DNA from: Lysobacterales bacterium
Lineage (GTDB): Bacteria > Pseudomonadota > Gammaproteobacteria > Xanthomonadales > Rhodanobacteraceae
Length of the DNA stretch: 43,227 nucleotides
Assembly: GCA_015655335.1 (NCBI GenBank)
Contig: JAATFF010000151.1
Span: 1 to 43,227 of the forward strand
Reading direction: 5' to 3'
Part shown: in pieces, positions 16,340-25,000 of the stretch
Layout of the letters: each line of letters opens with the position of its first letter
Position numbering within the stretch: the first letter of the stretch is position 1
Program-made: the position numbers and the translations under genes
The notes under the pieces: generated by a model
Seen by the model: only the letters and a program-made list of their open reading frames with translations
Databases searched by the model: none
Told to the model about the DNA's origin: nothing

Positions 16340-16351
16340 ACTTACGTAAGT
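16340..16351. promoter_or_regulatory. Perfect palindrome upstream of arginase
   Basis: ACTTACGTAAGT, 27-38 bp before the arginase start codon, in the position of an operator. It does not match the ArgR box. The regulator is unknown. Confidence 0.3.
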
Positions 16352-16405
16352 GTAGCGGGTCGAAAGCACGGCGGTCGCCCCTCAAGGGGAGCGAACAATA
16401 GACAA

Positions 16406-16430
16406 CAAAAAGCCCGCATTGCTGCAGGCC
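16406..16430 (-). terminator. Terminator of the tRNA-Thr transcript
   Basis: Read on the minus strand, GCCTGC-AGCAAT-GCGGGC forms a six-bp stem (one G-U pair) followed by five T. It lies just after the tRNA 3' end. Confidence 0.75.
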
Positions 16431-16441
16431 TGGGTAAAAAC

Positions 16442-16517
16442 TGGTGCCGACACCCGGATTCGAACTGGGGACCTACCGCTTACAAGGCGGTTGCTCTACC
16501 AACTGAGCTATGCCGGC
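16442..16517 (-). tRNA. tRNA-Thr (anticodon TGT)
   Basis: The minus strand folds into a complete cloverleaf. The acceptor stem GCCGGCA pairs with TGTCGGC, the D-arm is GCTCAGTTGGTAGAGC, the anticodon stem is ACCGC/GCGGT around the loop CTTGTAA (anticodon TGT, reading ACA), and the T-arm contains GTTCGAATC. The discriminator is A and CCA is encoded at 16444-16442. The sequence closely follows the known gammaproteobacterial tRNA-Thr(UGU). Confidence 0.97.
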
Positions 16518-16547
16518 ACTGGGCCGCACATTCTAACAGGGCTTGGC

Positions 16548-17270
16548 TCAAAAACAGCCCGTGCTGTGCGATCCGATCGCCGAATCGTGGATCCGGCTGC
16601 GCCAATCGAAATGACTGCTGTCGACGGGGATCAGGTCGAGCCAGTACTCGGGCACGGTTTCAGTGCGCTCGCTCATTTGAGCCTGGAAGCCGGCGGCCAC
16701 GATTTGATCGCGGCGTTTGCGTGCGTTGGCTGGGTCTTTGAACAGGCCTAGTGACACGGTGTTCAGATCGTCACCGGAACCCACCACGAAATAATCCTCG
16801 ATATTGCGCGCACCGAGCTGACGCGCCTGCGCCAGGGCCGCGGCATGGCTGGGACTGGGCGGCAAATGCACCCACCATCCCCGCGTTTGCGTAATTTGCT
16901 CCTGTCGCGCGCGCATGCGTTGCACCTGCGGGCCGATGGCCGTACGCGCGATACGCAGGTCTTCCTGCGTCGCGAACGGACCCAATGCCATGCAGGCGTA
17001 GCTAAGCGCGTTTGTCGACGCGGGGCTCAACGCCGCAGCCGTGCTGGATGCAGGTGCCGGCGTAGATAGAGACGATGTTGCAACAGACGACGCCGAAGGC
17101 GCGTGCGCCGCCGTGGTCGCGGGCGGCGGCAGTTCCGACAGCAGGCGCAGTTTCGGTACGCCAGGATCGGTCACGAAGTGGCCGTGCGAGTCGTTCTGGC
17201 CCAAGAGCAGCCATGCGCCAACGGCGATGTTGAGGGCAATGAGCAGAACAAATAGCAGGCGCAGGAACAT
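16548..17270 (-). CDS. SPOR-domain-like membrane-anchored protein
   Basis: A 240-residue protein with an N-terminal membrane anchor (3-23, FLRLLFVLLIALNIAVGAWL), a long Ala/Ser/Thr/Pro linker (about 45-88), and a C-terminal globular part. Near 92-110 it reads CMALGPFATQEDLRIARTA and near 170-200 VSLGLFKDPANARKRRDQI, both in the style of SPOR repeats, which bind denuded peptidoglycan glycan strands at the septum. It follows coaX by 33 bp and is probably part of the birA-coaX transcript, an arrangement found in relatives. A precise role is not known. Confidence 0.75.
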   Translation of the reverse strand: MFLRLLFVLLIALNIAVGAWLLLGQNDSHGHFVTDPGVPKLRLLSELPPPATTAAHAPSASSVATSSLSTPAPASSTAAALSPASTNALSYACMALGPFATQEDLRIARTAIGPQVQRMRARQEQITQTRGWWVHLPPSPSHAAALAQARQLGARNIEDYFVVGSGDDLNTVSLGLFKDPANARKRRDQIVAAGFQAQMSERTETVPEYWLDLIPVDSSHFDWRSRIHDSAIGSHSTGCF

Positions 17271-17303
17271 CGGCCATCCACCGGCATGGGTCGTCTAGGG
17301 ATT

Positions 17304-18062
17304 CTAGGATGATGCAGGCAGGGGATGTGAGTCCGCCCACACAAGCAGTCCGCGCAACACGCTGTCAGCGGCAAGTTCGGCCGGCACGTCCAGCAACGGC
17401 AGCAATGCGGCGGCATCGCCACCATCCAGCAGCAGGCGTGGCGCGGCGCCGGTATGTTGACCGGCGATGTGTCGCGTAAAGCGTTCGATCAGGGCCGCGA
17501 CGGCCTGCCAGCAACCCGAAGTCACCGCATCCGTGGTGTTATCGGCGATATCGCGTATCACGCCAGCGTGCTCGGTGCGAACGCGTGCGGTGGCGCCAAG
17601 CAACGATTGCTGCATCAGCAACGGGCCGGGCGCGATCAAACCGCCGAGGTGCTGACCTTCCGCGCTGAGCGCATCGAGCGTCAGTGCCGTGCCGATACCC
17701 GCCAATACACACGGTGCGTGTCCCGCCGCGCGGGCCGCCACCATAGACAGGAAACGATCGACACCCAACCGCTGCGGCTCGGCATAGGCGTTGCGCACGC
17801 CGCATGCTTCGGCGGGTGTTCGCACCCAAGCCGTGTCTCGTACAAACACATCGGCGACGAGCTTTTCGATTTGCGTCTCGCGGGCCGCATCAACCACCGA
17901 CGCGCCCAGTGCACGATCCGGATGCGCCAGTCCTTGCCATGCTTGGATGAGCGTTGCGGGAACATCGTCTTCCCACGCCACGGCCCCTCGCGCGGACCAC
18001 CCACCAGCGGCGGCGATGGCCCACTTCAGCCGCGTATTACCGAGATCGAGCAGAAGCATCAT
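17304..18062 (-). CDS. coaX: Type III pantothenate kinase
   Basis: Catalyses the first step of CoA synthesis, pantothenate to 4'-phosphopantothenate. The N-terminal phosphate loop LLLDLGNTRLKW (3-14) with D6, the GVDRFLSM segment near 99-106 and the GTALTLDAL segment near 124-132 identify the CoaX type of the ASKHA superfamily. Its length of 252 residues is normal. The ATG overlaps the birA stop codon (ATGA), a fusion-like arrangement found in many proteobacteria in which birA and coaX are co-expressed. Confidence 0.93.
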   Translation of the reverse strand: MMLLLDLGNTRLKWAIAAAGGWSARGAVAWEDDVPATLIQAWQGLAHPDRALGASVVDAARETQIEKLVADVFVRDTAWVRTPAEACGVRNAYAEPQRLGVDRFLSMVAARAAGHAPCVLAGIGTALTLDALSAEGQHLGGLIAPGPLLMQQSLLGATARVRTEHAGVIRDIADNTTDAVTSGCWQAVAALIERFTRHIAGQHTGAAPRLLLDGGDAAALLPLLDVPAELAADSVLRGLLVWADSHPLPASS

Positions 18063-19030
18063 GCGCGGCGCACCGTGACGTCGGCGCTATCGATCCCGTG
18101 CAGACCTGCCGCCGTTTGCAATTGCAGTGCACCGCGTGCGTCGATACCGGCGCCGACGCCATCGAGTTCGCCCATCGCACTGCTGACGCGAAGCGGAACT
18201 CCGCGCAACGCATCGTGCTCCATGTATTCGTCGACGAATGCCGCGAACCCATCGCGTTCGAACTGATCCAGACCTTCGACGAGATTGCCGATCAACGCAG
18301 CCACCATCCGGTTGCGATCGGGCGGCAATCCTTGTGTCACGCCGGCCAGATCGCTCACGGGCTGGCCGGCCTGCTCGCGCAGTGCGGGCGTCAATCGCAA
18401 ATTGAGGCCAATGCCGATCACCGCTGCGCAAGGTCCTTGGTATTCGCCACTCAGCTCGACTAGGATACCGGCCAGCTTGCCGTCGTCGGCCAACACGTCG
18501 TTGGGCCATTTCAGGCGAGGCCCGGCAATCTTCAGGGCATGCAGCGCACGCAACACCATGACGCCAGTCGCCAGCGACAAACCCGATAGCGATGCGAAGC
18601 CGGCATCGAACCGCTTCAGGCAGGACGGATAAATGTTCAAGCCAGGCGGCGACAACCAGGTACGTCCACGCCTTCCGCGCCCTGCGGTCTGGGTCTCGGC
18701 CACGACAATGCTGAAATCGGGCGCGGCGCTACCTCGGCGCTGCAATTCGCTGGAGGTGGAGTCGAGCTCCCAATAAAGGTCCAGTGCGCCGAGTCGGCAC
18801 GCCATGGACGCCGACAGGTTGGTCCGAATGGAAGACTCATCCAGCATCTGGATGGGCCACGCCAGCCGATAACCGGCCGAGCCCGCGGATTCGATGGGCA
18901 CACCGCGATGGCGCAGTGCCTCGATCTGCTTCCAGATCGCCGCCCGCGTAACACCCGTTTCGGCGGCGAGGCGAGCGCCAGAAAGGGTCTCCCCGGTGGC
19001 CAGGGTGGCCAGAAGTTGTTGCGGCTGCAT
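18059..19030 (-). CDS. birA: Biotin--[acetyl-CoA-carboxylase] ligase / biotin repressor
   Basis: A 323-residue bifunctional protein. The N-terminal helix-turn-helix (about 1-60, LSGARLAAETGVTRAAIWKQ) can repress biotin genes. The catalytic domain makes biotinyl-AMP and transfers biotin to carboxylase lysines; it shows the nucleotide loop GRGRRGRTWLSPPG and the KWPNDVL motif with DGKLAGILVEL. The small C-terminal domain is present. The start was placed at ATG 19030 (MQPQQLLATL) because the preceding open frame has no family match. First gene of birA-coaX-SPOR. Confidence 0.92.
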   Translation of the reverse strand: MQPQQLLATLATGETLSGARLAAETGVTRAAIWKQIEALRHRGVPIESAGSAGYRLAWPIQMLDESSIRTNLSASMACRLGALDLYWELDSTSSELQRRGSAAPDFSIVVAETQTAGRGRRGRTWLSPPGLNIYPSCLKRFDAGFASLSGLSLATGVMVLRALHALKIAGPRLKWPNDVLADDGKLAGILVELSGEYQGPCAAVIGIGLNLRLTPALREQAGQPVSDLAGVTQGLPPDRNRMVAALIGNLVEGLDQFERDGFAAFVDEYMEHDALRGVPLRVSSAMGELDGVGAGIDARGALQLQTAAGLHGIDSADVTVRRA

Positions 19031-19216
19031 GGTCTCAGTATTCCCGGAGACGGTAGAGCGGGCGCGGCCGCAGAGGGTTAAGGGAGCCGGAAGATAGCAT
19101 CGCGCCATTCTAGTGGCAGGCAGCGATTCGGAGACGTCCCAAGCTCGGCACTAGTATCCACGCCGGGTTTCTGGGACGATCCAGACGATAGGCATACGCC
19201 TTGGGGGCAGATTGCC

Positions 19217-19558
19217 ATGCGTGCCACATCATTGCTGCTTGGATGTTTGCTGAGTCTCGGCGTTGTCGCTAATGCGGCCGCGGCGAGCGCTTCGGCTGCC
19301 AGCAGCATAAGCGCGAACTGCACCAATCAGCCCACCAGCCATCCCGTCAGCCATGACACGGCATCGGCGAACGGCGATGCGCTCAATATCCCCCACAGCA
19401 GCATTTCTTCTTCGGGATCATCGAGCAGCAGCCACAGCGCAACCCCGAGCAGCACGGACGAGAGCCCGGCGCGTTTCAGCAGCGATACGTCAACGCCCAG
19501 TTCGGCCCACGGCTCCGGCCTGAGCTGGCAATCGCTGCTACCCGGCTCGATCCAGTAA
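19217..19558 (+). CDS. Serine-rich secreted protein of unknown function
   Basis: A 113-residue protein with a clear signal peptide (1-23, MRATSLLLGCLLSLGVVANA) and a mature chain dominated by Ser, Ala and Thr, including SSSGSSSSSHS at about 64-74. It ends with the less repetitive SGLSWQSLLPGSIQ. One Cys is present (C35). Short proteins of this design, ending in a W(H/Q)SxLPG tail, are found in Xanthomonadaceae. It stands alone, divergent from birA and convergent with phoQ. The function is unknown; the gene call rests on the signal peptide and the conserved-looking tail. Confidence 0.65.
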   Translation: MRATSLLLGCLLSLGVVANAAAASASAASSISANCTNQPTSHPVSHDTASANGDALNIPHSSISSSGSSSSSHSATPSSTDESPARFSSDTSTPSSAHGSGLSWQSLLPGSIQ

Positions 19559-19619
19559 GAAACTCCCCGCAAGACCTACTACAGCGCGCCATGTTCCGGG
19601 CGCCGCTTTCGCCGTTTGT

Positions 19620-21029
19620 TCAATTCGGAGGCAGGTGCACGCTGAAGCGCGCCCCGCCAAATTCCGTCGAACGATCCACCGTCAATTCGCCGTTATAGGC
19701 GCGCACGATGTCCTGCACGATCGACAAGCCGATGCCGTGTCCCTTGACCCGTTCGTCGCCGCGCACGCCGCGTTGCAGAACTTTTTCGATCTTGTCCTCA
19801 TCAATGCCAGGACCGTCGTCTTCCACGCTGAGTAGCAAGCCCGCTCTTTGACGCCCGCCCTGCGGCAGCGTCTTTGCCACCAACAACACATGATGTCCTG
19901 CCCACTTGAACGCGTTCTCCAGCAGGTTGCCCATCAGTTCAAGCAAATCGCCCTGCTCGCCGTAGAACGACGCACCGTCTTCGATATCGAATTCGCACAG
20001 CACATTTTTCGCGGCGTACACCTTTTCCAGGCTTTGCACGAGATCTTCGGCATGGCCGGCAATTGGCACGGCGCTGGCGAACGTTTGCCGACCGGTCGTG
20101 GCCGCGCGCGCAAGCTGATACGCGACCAGTTCATCCATCCGACGCACCTGATCCAGTAACGGAGTGCGTGCCGCCGGAGAAAGATCGCTAGCCGATTCCA
20201 TCTGCGAGCGAATCACCGCAAGCGGCGTCTTCAAGCTGTGTGCCAGATCGGCCAGTGTGTTGCGATAACGCGTTCGCTGTTCGCGCTCGCTATCGATAAA
20301 GACGTTGATGCGCTCGGTGAGGCCCGTCAGTTCGAGCGGATACTGGCTATCCAGATGATCGCTGGCGCCACGCTCGACGCGGCTCATGTCGCTAGCAACT
20401 TTGCGCAACGGCGTGAGACTCCAGCGCAGCAACAGCAACTGCAGCACGATCAGCATCACACCCAGCGTCGCGAGCCAGCCCACAAGGCTGCGCCTGTACA
20501 CGGTGGTGTTGCCTTCGAGCTCGTCCTCGGTTTGCGCGACCGTAAAGGTGAGCTTCACGGGATCGTGGTCGGGCATGTCGAGCGCCACACCCCAGCTGTA
20601 GTAATAAAGTCGCCCCAGTTCCGTATCGACCGGGCCAATAAATTGCGACTGCCCAGGCGCCAGCGGATGCAGGAAACTGAAATCGCGTCCCAGGGCGGAA
20701 GACGATTCCCAGCGAAAACCTTTATCGCCCAACACCACGGCATACAAGCCCGAACCCGGGCGCGAAAACATCGGATCAGGCGGCGTGTCCGGCAATAAAG
20801 GCGTGCCATCGCGCCGCGGATCCGTGCCTGCGATGTACGTGATGACGTAATCGTGCAGGCGGTCCTGCAGCTTATTGAGTTCGCTGGCGGCATAAGTGCG
20901 CGACAGCGTCCACCCGATTGCGCCAAGGAATGCAGCCAGCACTAGGCCGGTCGTAAGGGCCGCGCGCGCCGCCAGCGAGAACGGGCGGCGCTCGGCTGCA
21001 TCATTCGTCTTCGCTGCGAGGAATGGCAA
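19620..21029 (-). CDS. phoQ: PhoQ-like sensor histidine kinase
   Basis: Inner-membrane kinase of 469 residues. It has a membrane helix at about 23-43, a periplasmic domain to about 178, a second helix (184-202), a HAMP linker and a kinase core. The H-box is LADLAHSLKTPLAVIRSQ with H264, the distinctive AHSLKTPL form of PhoQ. The N-box is LMGNLLENAFKWA, with DDGPGI and GHGIGLSIV boxes. The periplasmic region has the SS(A)LGRDFSFLHPLAPGQS pattern of xanthomonad PhoQ. It would sense divalent cations, low pH or cationic peptides. The ATG overlaps the phoP 3' end by 29 bases, indicating coupling. Confidence 0.9.
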   Translation of the reverse strand: MPFLAAKTNDAAERRPFSLAARAALTTGLVLAAFLGAIGWTLSRTYAASELNKLQDRLHDYVITYIAGTDPRRDGTPLLPDTPPDPMFSRPGSGLYAVVLGDKGFRWESSSALGRDFSFLHPLAPGQSQFIGPVDTELGRLYYYSWGVALDMPDHDPVKLTFTVAQTEDELEGNTTVYRRSLVGWLATLGVMLIVLQLLLLRWSLTPLRKVASDMSRVERGASDHLDSQYPLELTGLTERINVFIDSEREQRTRYRNTLADLAHSLKTPLAVIRSQMESASDLSPAARTPLLDQVRRMDELVAYQLARAATTGRQTFASAVPIAGHAEDLVQSLEKVYAAKNVLCEFDIEDGASFYGEQGDLLELMGNLLENAFKWAGHHVLLVAKTLPQGGRQRAGLLLSVEDDGPGIDEDKIEKVLQRGVRGDERVKGHGIGLSIVQDIVRAYNGELTVDRSTEFGGARFSVHLPPN

Positions 21030-21687
21030 AGCGATACCCGCGCCCGCGCACCGTTTCGATCGGCTTCATGCTGCTTTCCGGATCCAGCTTCCTGCGCAGG
21101 CGGCCGATGAAGACCTCCAGCACGTTCGAATCACGATCGAAATCCTGCTGATAAATGTGCTCGGTTAGATCGGCTTTCGACACCAGTTCGCCGGCATGCA
21201 GCATCAGGTATTCGAGCACCTTGTACTCGTAGCTGGTGAGGTCCACCGGTTTACCGTCCACCGTCACGGTTTGCGCGGTGGTGTCGAGCTTGATCGGACC
21301 GCACGCCAGCACCGGCTTGGACCAGCCACTCGCACGGCGTACCAGCGCGTTGATGCGCGCCAGCAATTCTTCGACGTGGAACGGCTTGACCAGGTAGTCG
21401 TCGGCGCCGTGCTTCAGGCCTTCTACCTTATCTTGCCAACTGCCGCGTGCAGTGAGGATCAGGATGGGATAGCGCTGACCGGCCTCGCGCAGAGCCTTGA
21501 CCAGTTCCATGCCCGACATCTTCGGCAACCCAAGGTCGATGATGGCCAGATCGAACGGCACTTCACGGCCCAGGTAGATACCTTCTTCGCCATCCTGGGC
21601 GGCGTCCACGGCAAACCCATCGCGCTTGAGGCGGGCTGCCAGCGTTTCGCGCAGCGGCGCTTCGTCTTCGACCAGGAGGATGCGCAT
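21001..21687 (-). CDS. phoP: PhoP-like response regulator
   Basis: A 228-residue OmpR-family regulator with acidic residues ED at 7-8, phosphoacceptor D51 in AIIDLGLPKMSGME and K101 in LVKPFH. The C-terminal winged helix runs from about 130 and includes LTSYEYKVLEYLMLHAG and the DRDSNVLEVFIGRLRRKL segment typical of PhoP. It is translated from an ATG that shares one base with the stop codon of the PepSY gene upstream and runs into phoQ. The order PepSY-phoP-phoQ is found in related xanthomonads. Confidence 0.93.
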   Translation of the reverse strand: MRILLVEDEAPLRETLAARLKRDGFAVDAAQDGEEGIYLGREVPFDLAIIDLGLPKMSGMELVKALREAGQRYPILILTARGSWQDKVEGLKHGADDYLVKPFHVEELLARINALVRRASGWSKPVLACGPIKLDTTAQTVTVDGKPVDLTSYEYKVLEYLMLHAGELVSKADLTEHIYQQDFDRDSNVLEVFIGRLRRKLDPESSMKPIETVRGRGYRFAIPRSEDE

Positions 21688-22016
21688 CAGTGTTTCTCCT
21701 TCTTGTTGCTTCCGCCGTTGGGGAACTTCTTAGTAGGGGATTGTGCCGCAGCGGGCGGGCGCGTGGTGGCATCTGACGGCACCGCGATAACCTGCACATG
21801 CCCTTCGGGGGTGAGTACCTTGATGCGGTACTCCACCTTGCGACCGATGTGGCGAGGCTCCGCCGACAACACCTTGCCGCCGACCCGCTGCTGTACCTGC
21901 AGCACGGCCTGATCCAGGCTTAGACCGGTTTGTGGCGGCGGCGATGACTGCGCCCCGGCGGCACCTGCCGCCAGCAGCCCAGCTGCCATCCATGCTAGAT
22001 CGCGCTTTGAAGCCAT
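21687..22016 (-). CDS. PepSY-domain secreted protein upstream of phoPQ
   Basis: A 109-residue exported protein. The signal peptide covers 1-22 (AAGAAGAQ). A single PepSY-like domain covers about 31-80 (LSLDQAVLQVQQRVGGKVLS, then VEYRIKVLTPEGHVQVIAV), followed by a short Lys/Asn-rich tail. PepSY domains are thought to inhibit proteases or bind periplasmic ligands. It is the first gene of the phoPQ operon (TGATG overlap with phoP), so it may modulate PhoQ signalling; that is inference. ATG 22016 is the only start giving the signal peptide. Confidence 0.82.
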   Translation of the reverse strand: MASKRDLAWMAAGLLAAGAAGAQSSPPPQTGLSLDQAVLQVQQRVGGKVLSAEPRHIGRKVEYRIKVLTPEGHVQVIAVPSDATTRPPAAAQSPTKKFPNGGSNKKEKH

Positions 22017-22104
22017 AATCTCGTGATTGATGCCAGAAAGAGATCCGGCTGACACGCCATACTGCGAAACCGGGGCTGAATACTTGCCGGACGGCCGTCC
22101 GCCG

Positions 22105-23118
22105 TCACGCCGCCATCCGTGCCGGAGCGCTGGCTTGCTCAATGAGTGACCAGCCCGCACCCGCCTTATGGGCGCCCTCGCTAAACGTGCGGCGAAACCC
22201 CCGAGCCCCTGGCTCGCCTTGGTACAAGCCCAGCAAATGCCTGGAAATATGCTTGAGCGAGGTGCCGCGAGCGAGTTCCGCCTCGATATACGGGCGCATA
22301 TGCTGCAAGACGCTTTCACGCGATGGCAACGGCACGTCATAGAGTGCCGCCTCCACGCGGGCAAGCAAGTAAGGATCGTGATACGCCGCACGACCCAGCA
22401 TCACCCCATCGACTTGGGCGAGATGCTCGCGTACTGCGTCGACGTTGGTGATGCCGCCGTTGATGATGACCGTCAACTGCGGGAACTCCCGCTTCAGGCG
22501 ATAGACGCGTTCGTAATCGAGCGGCGGTATTTCGCGATTTTCCTTCGGCGACAAACCCTGCAACCACGCCTTGCGCGCATGCACCACCAGCACGTCCACG
22601 CCCGCTTGCAGCATGGTTTGGGGGAAATGCTGCAAATCGGCGTATTCGTCCTGATCGTCCACGCCAATGCGGCATTTCACGGTAACGGGCACCGATACGG
22701 CATCGCGCATGGCTTTGACGCAATCGCCGACCAAGGCCGGCTCACGCATAAGGCATGCACCAAAACGGCCCGACTGCACGCGGCCGGAGGGACAACCCAC
22801 ATTGAGATTGATCTCGTCATAACCGGCTTGCGCGCCCTGCCGCGCCGCTTCGGCCAACTCGTGCGGGTCGCTGCCGCCCAACTGCAGCGCGACGGGATGC
22901 TCCTGCTGGCTGTGCTCCAGCAGACGCAACTGTTTACCGCGCACCAGCGCAGCACTGGTCACCATTTCCGTATACAGCCGCGCATGCGGCGACAACAGGC
23001 GATGGAAATAACGGCAATGGCGATCCGTCCACTCCATCATCGGGGCGACGGATAGGCGCCAACACTCGCTATTTAGCGGAAGCGCGCTTTTTTCAGCGTT
23101 TTTTTCGTGATTACTCAT
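22105..23118 (-). CDS. dusA: tRNA-dihydrouridine synthase A with replaced N-terminus
   Basis: FMN- and NADPH-dependent enzyme (337 residues) reducing uridines 20/20a in the D-loop of tRNAs. The FMN-binding segment LSVAPMMEWTDRHCRYFHR starts at residue 22, the active Cys is C109 in NVGCPSGRVQSG, and TVKCRIGVDD, VHARKAWLQGLSPKENR and INGGI follow as expected. The first 21 residues (MSNHEKNAEKSALPLNSECW...) come from integrated DNA; the original start now lies at 25131. No clear ribosome-binding site precedes ATG 23118, and the promoter must also be supplied by the element. The protein looks complete and is probably active. Confidence 0.93.
   Translation of the reverse strand: MSNHEKNAEKSALPLNSECWRLSVAPMMEWTDRHCRYFHRLLSPHARLYTEMVTSAALVRGKQLRLLEHSQQEHPVALQLGGSDPHELAEAARQGAQAGYDEINLNVGCPSGRVQSGRFGACLMREPALVGDCVKAMRDAVSVPVTVKCRIGVDDQDEYADLQHFPQTMLQAGVDVLVVHARKAWLQGLSPKENREIPPLDYERVYRLKREFPQLTVIINGGITNVDAVREHLAQVDGVMLGRAAYHDPYLLARVEAALYDVPLPSRESVLQHMRPYIEAELARGTSLKHISRHLLGLYQGEPGARGFRRTFSEGAHKAGAGWSLIEQASAPARMAA
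23031..23060. other. att-like site within the dusA 5' region
   Basis: A 30-bp sequence beginning ACTCCATCATCGGGGCGACG. It encodes the LSVAPMME segment of DusA on the minus strand and matches 26 of 30 bases at 25062-25091. DusA genes are an established integration target, with the site in this same conserved 5' segment. Confidence 0.75.
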
Positions 23119-23207
23119 AACTTATTGTCGGGAGAATTCGGACATTTTCGTACGCTTTTGCGACTTCGGTGTAACATAAAGTGCAACATAAGGAAGAATG
23201 TTGCACC

Positions 23208-23771
23208 GTGGGAACCATTCTTACGCGCACCAACAAACAGGGCGCTACTCGATATACGGCCATAGTCCGAATAAAGAAAGCAGGAAAAGTAGTCCACACT
23301 GAATCTGAAACGTTTGGCCGCAAAGCGCACGCCAATGAATGGATGCGGCGACGCGAATCAGAATTAGATAGTAGCCGAGCACGAGGCGAACCATTTGGCA
23401 AACGCTACACGCTTGGCGAATTGATCAAGTGGTATCGCAAAGAAATTGGTGAAACGGCGGAGTGGGGGCGCTCGAAAGAAGCAGACTTAAAGCGCCTGGA
23501 AAACTATGAGATTGCCGGGCGCCACGCACCTTCACTCACAGTCGCCGACTATCTGCAGCACGCTTACATAAGGGCTAAAGAAGGCGCCGGACCCGCGACC
23601 ATAGGCAATGACCTCATATGGATCGGCCAGATTCTTAAATCCGCTCGCCCGTCGCTAGGCGTAGCAGCGAACCTACAAGTACTGGACGACGCGCGACACG
23701 AGTTACGCGCGCGCAAAATGCTGAGCAAATCTCGCTCTCGAGATCGGCGACTCAAAAAGTCTGAGGACTAA
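23208..23771 (+). pseudogene. Tyrosine-recombinase integrase, N-terminal fragment
   Basis: A 187-residue remnant starting at GTG 23208 (VGTILTRTNKQGATRYTAIV). It holds the arm-binding domain, a three-stranded pattern at about 1-45 (RIKKAGKVVHTESETF), and the helical core-binding domain (LGELIKWYRKEIGETAEWG to GAGPATIGNDLIWIGQILKS). It stops after RSRDRRLKKSED. The catalytic domain with the R-HxR-Y residues is absent and is not found downstream in any frame before the next gene, so it lacks recombinase activity. An upstream in-frame GTG at 23181 would add nine residues. It points away from dusA and lies next to the att-like site, as expected of the element's own integrase. Confidence 0.75.
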
Positions 23772-23943
23772 CACCACTAGTCGAGGCGACGCCTATGCAC
23801 CTGATGTCTCAGTGACTTTTGGCATATATGGTGTGCTACTACACTATGACACCATTAGGCCGCCCCGCTCACCAAGACAATCGAGCGGCCAAGTTCCTGA
23901 CAGCCACCCTTTCGCTACCGCTCACTACCAACGGAACAGCCCA

Positions 23944-24810
23944 ATGAACCATACGCTGGTGATAAATCGCCCCACAACATGGGGTGCTCGACTACTGCGA
24001 TTGCCATTGATCCGCATCGTGGTTGCCTTTCTCTTTGTCGCCGTTCCGTTCGCGATCGTGGCTTTCCCTTTCAACATGTTTGTAACTGACAAATCCTTGA
24101 AGCGTGTCGGCGCCGTGCTGCTGACCCTAGTGATCGTGACAGCCTATTCCGCCTATGCGCGCTTTATTGAGAAGCGACGAGCGACGGAATTTTCCAGCTC
24201 TGGCGCGATCCTGGAGTCCGGTGCCGGCTTGTTGCTCGGCGCAGTGCTCTTGTCCAGCACGATAGGAATTCTTGCAGCACTGGGCATCTATCAAGTCACG
24301 GGCAGCAACGGTTGGGCAATTATGTTCGGGACCTTGCCAGGTTTCATGCTGACTGGCTTTCTGGAAGAGGTCGTTTTCCGCGGCATCATCTTCCGCATCG
24401 TGGAAGCGTCCCTGGGCAGCTGGATTGCCCTGGCAGTTTCGGCTGCGATCTTCGGGTTGCTGCACCTGCTCAATCACGGAGCAACGCTGCTTGATGCCGG
24501 CGCCATCACTATCGAGGGCGGCATCATGCTGGCAGCGGCCTATATGCTTACCCGTCGTCTTTGGCTGTGTATCGGCATCCATATCGCCTGGAACTTCATG
24601 CAAGGCGGAGTTTTTTCAGGCGCTGTTTCAGGTGGTGCGCAAAAAGGCCTGTTGCAGGCAAAAATAGTCGGACCTGATTGGCTCACAGGTGGATCGTTCG
24701 GCGTGGAGGCTTCAGTTGTGGCCTTGGTAGTGTGCGCTGCGGCGGGAATCGTTCTGCTAATTGCGGCCAAGCATAAGGGCCAAATCGTCCAGCCCTACCG
24801 AAATAGATAA
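23944..24810 (+). CDS. CPBP-family intramembrane metalloprotease
   Basis: A 288-residue polytopic membrane protein with the three motifs of the CPBP/Abi (Rce1-like) protease family: EExxxR at E141-E142-R146 in FLEEVVFRGIIFR, FxxxH at F170-H174 in IFGLLHLLNH, and HxxxN at H213-N217 in GIHIAWNF. Seven or eight hydrophobic segments are visible. Family members process prenylated proteins, or act in bacteriocin self-immunity. ATG 23944 begins the conserved part; an open frame runs on upstream but has no family character. It is the only intact gene of the dusA element, so it is the likely cargo. Confidence 0.85.
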   Translation: MNHTLVINRPTTWGARLLRLPLIRIVVAFLFVAVPFAIVAFPFNMFVTDKSLKRVGAVLLTLVIVTAYSAYARFIEKRRATEFSSSGAILESGAGLLLGAVLLSSTIGILAALGIYQVTGSNGWAIMFGTLPGFMLTGFLEEVVFRGIIFRIVEASLGSWIALAVSAAIFGLLHLLNHGATLLDAGAITIEGGIMLAAAYMLTRRLWLCIGIHIAWNFMQGGVFSGAVSGGAQKGLLQAKIVGPDWLTGGSFGVEASVVALVVCAAAGIVLLIAAKHKGQIVQPYRNR

Positions 24811-25000
24811 GACCCCCACCTAATCTGATACTGATCACCGGGGCAGCTAAGGAAAAGGCCTCACCGAAGAAAGCCTCTGAAAAACAAACCACGAAGAGAG
24901 TGATCAGGAAGACGAGCAAGTAGTCCATCGGCACGCACTGGGCCACCTAGACCACGAGGTGGTCCAGTAGCCGCCAAGCCAGCGAGAGAATTACAAAGTC

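Noticed and set aside
24683..24946. 87-codon minus-strand frame with a hydrophobic start (MDYLLVFLITLFVVCFSEAF)
   Set aside because: Most of its second half is antisense to the CPBP protease gene, and no ribosome site was seen. The hydrophobic look may be chance in A/T-rich element DNA.
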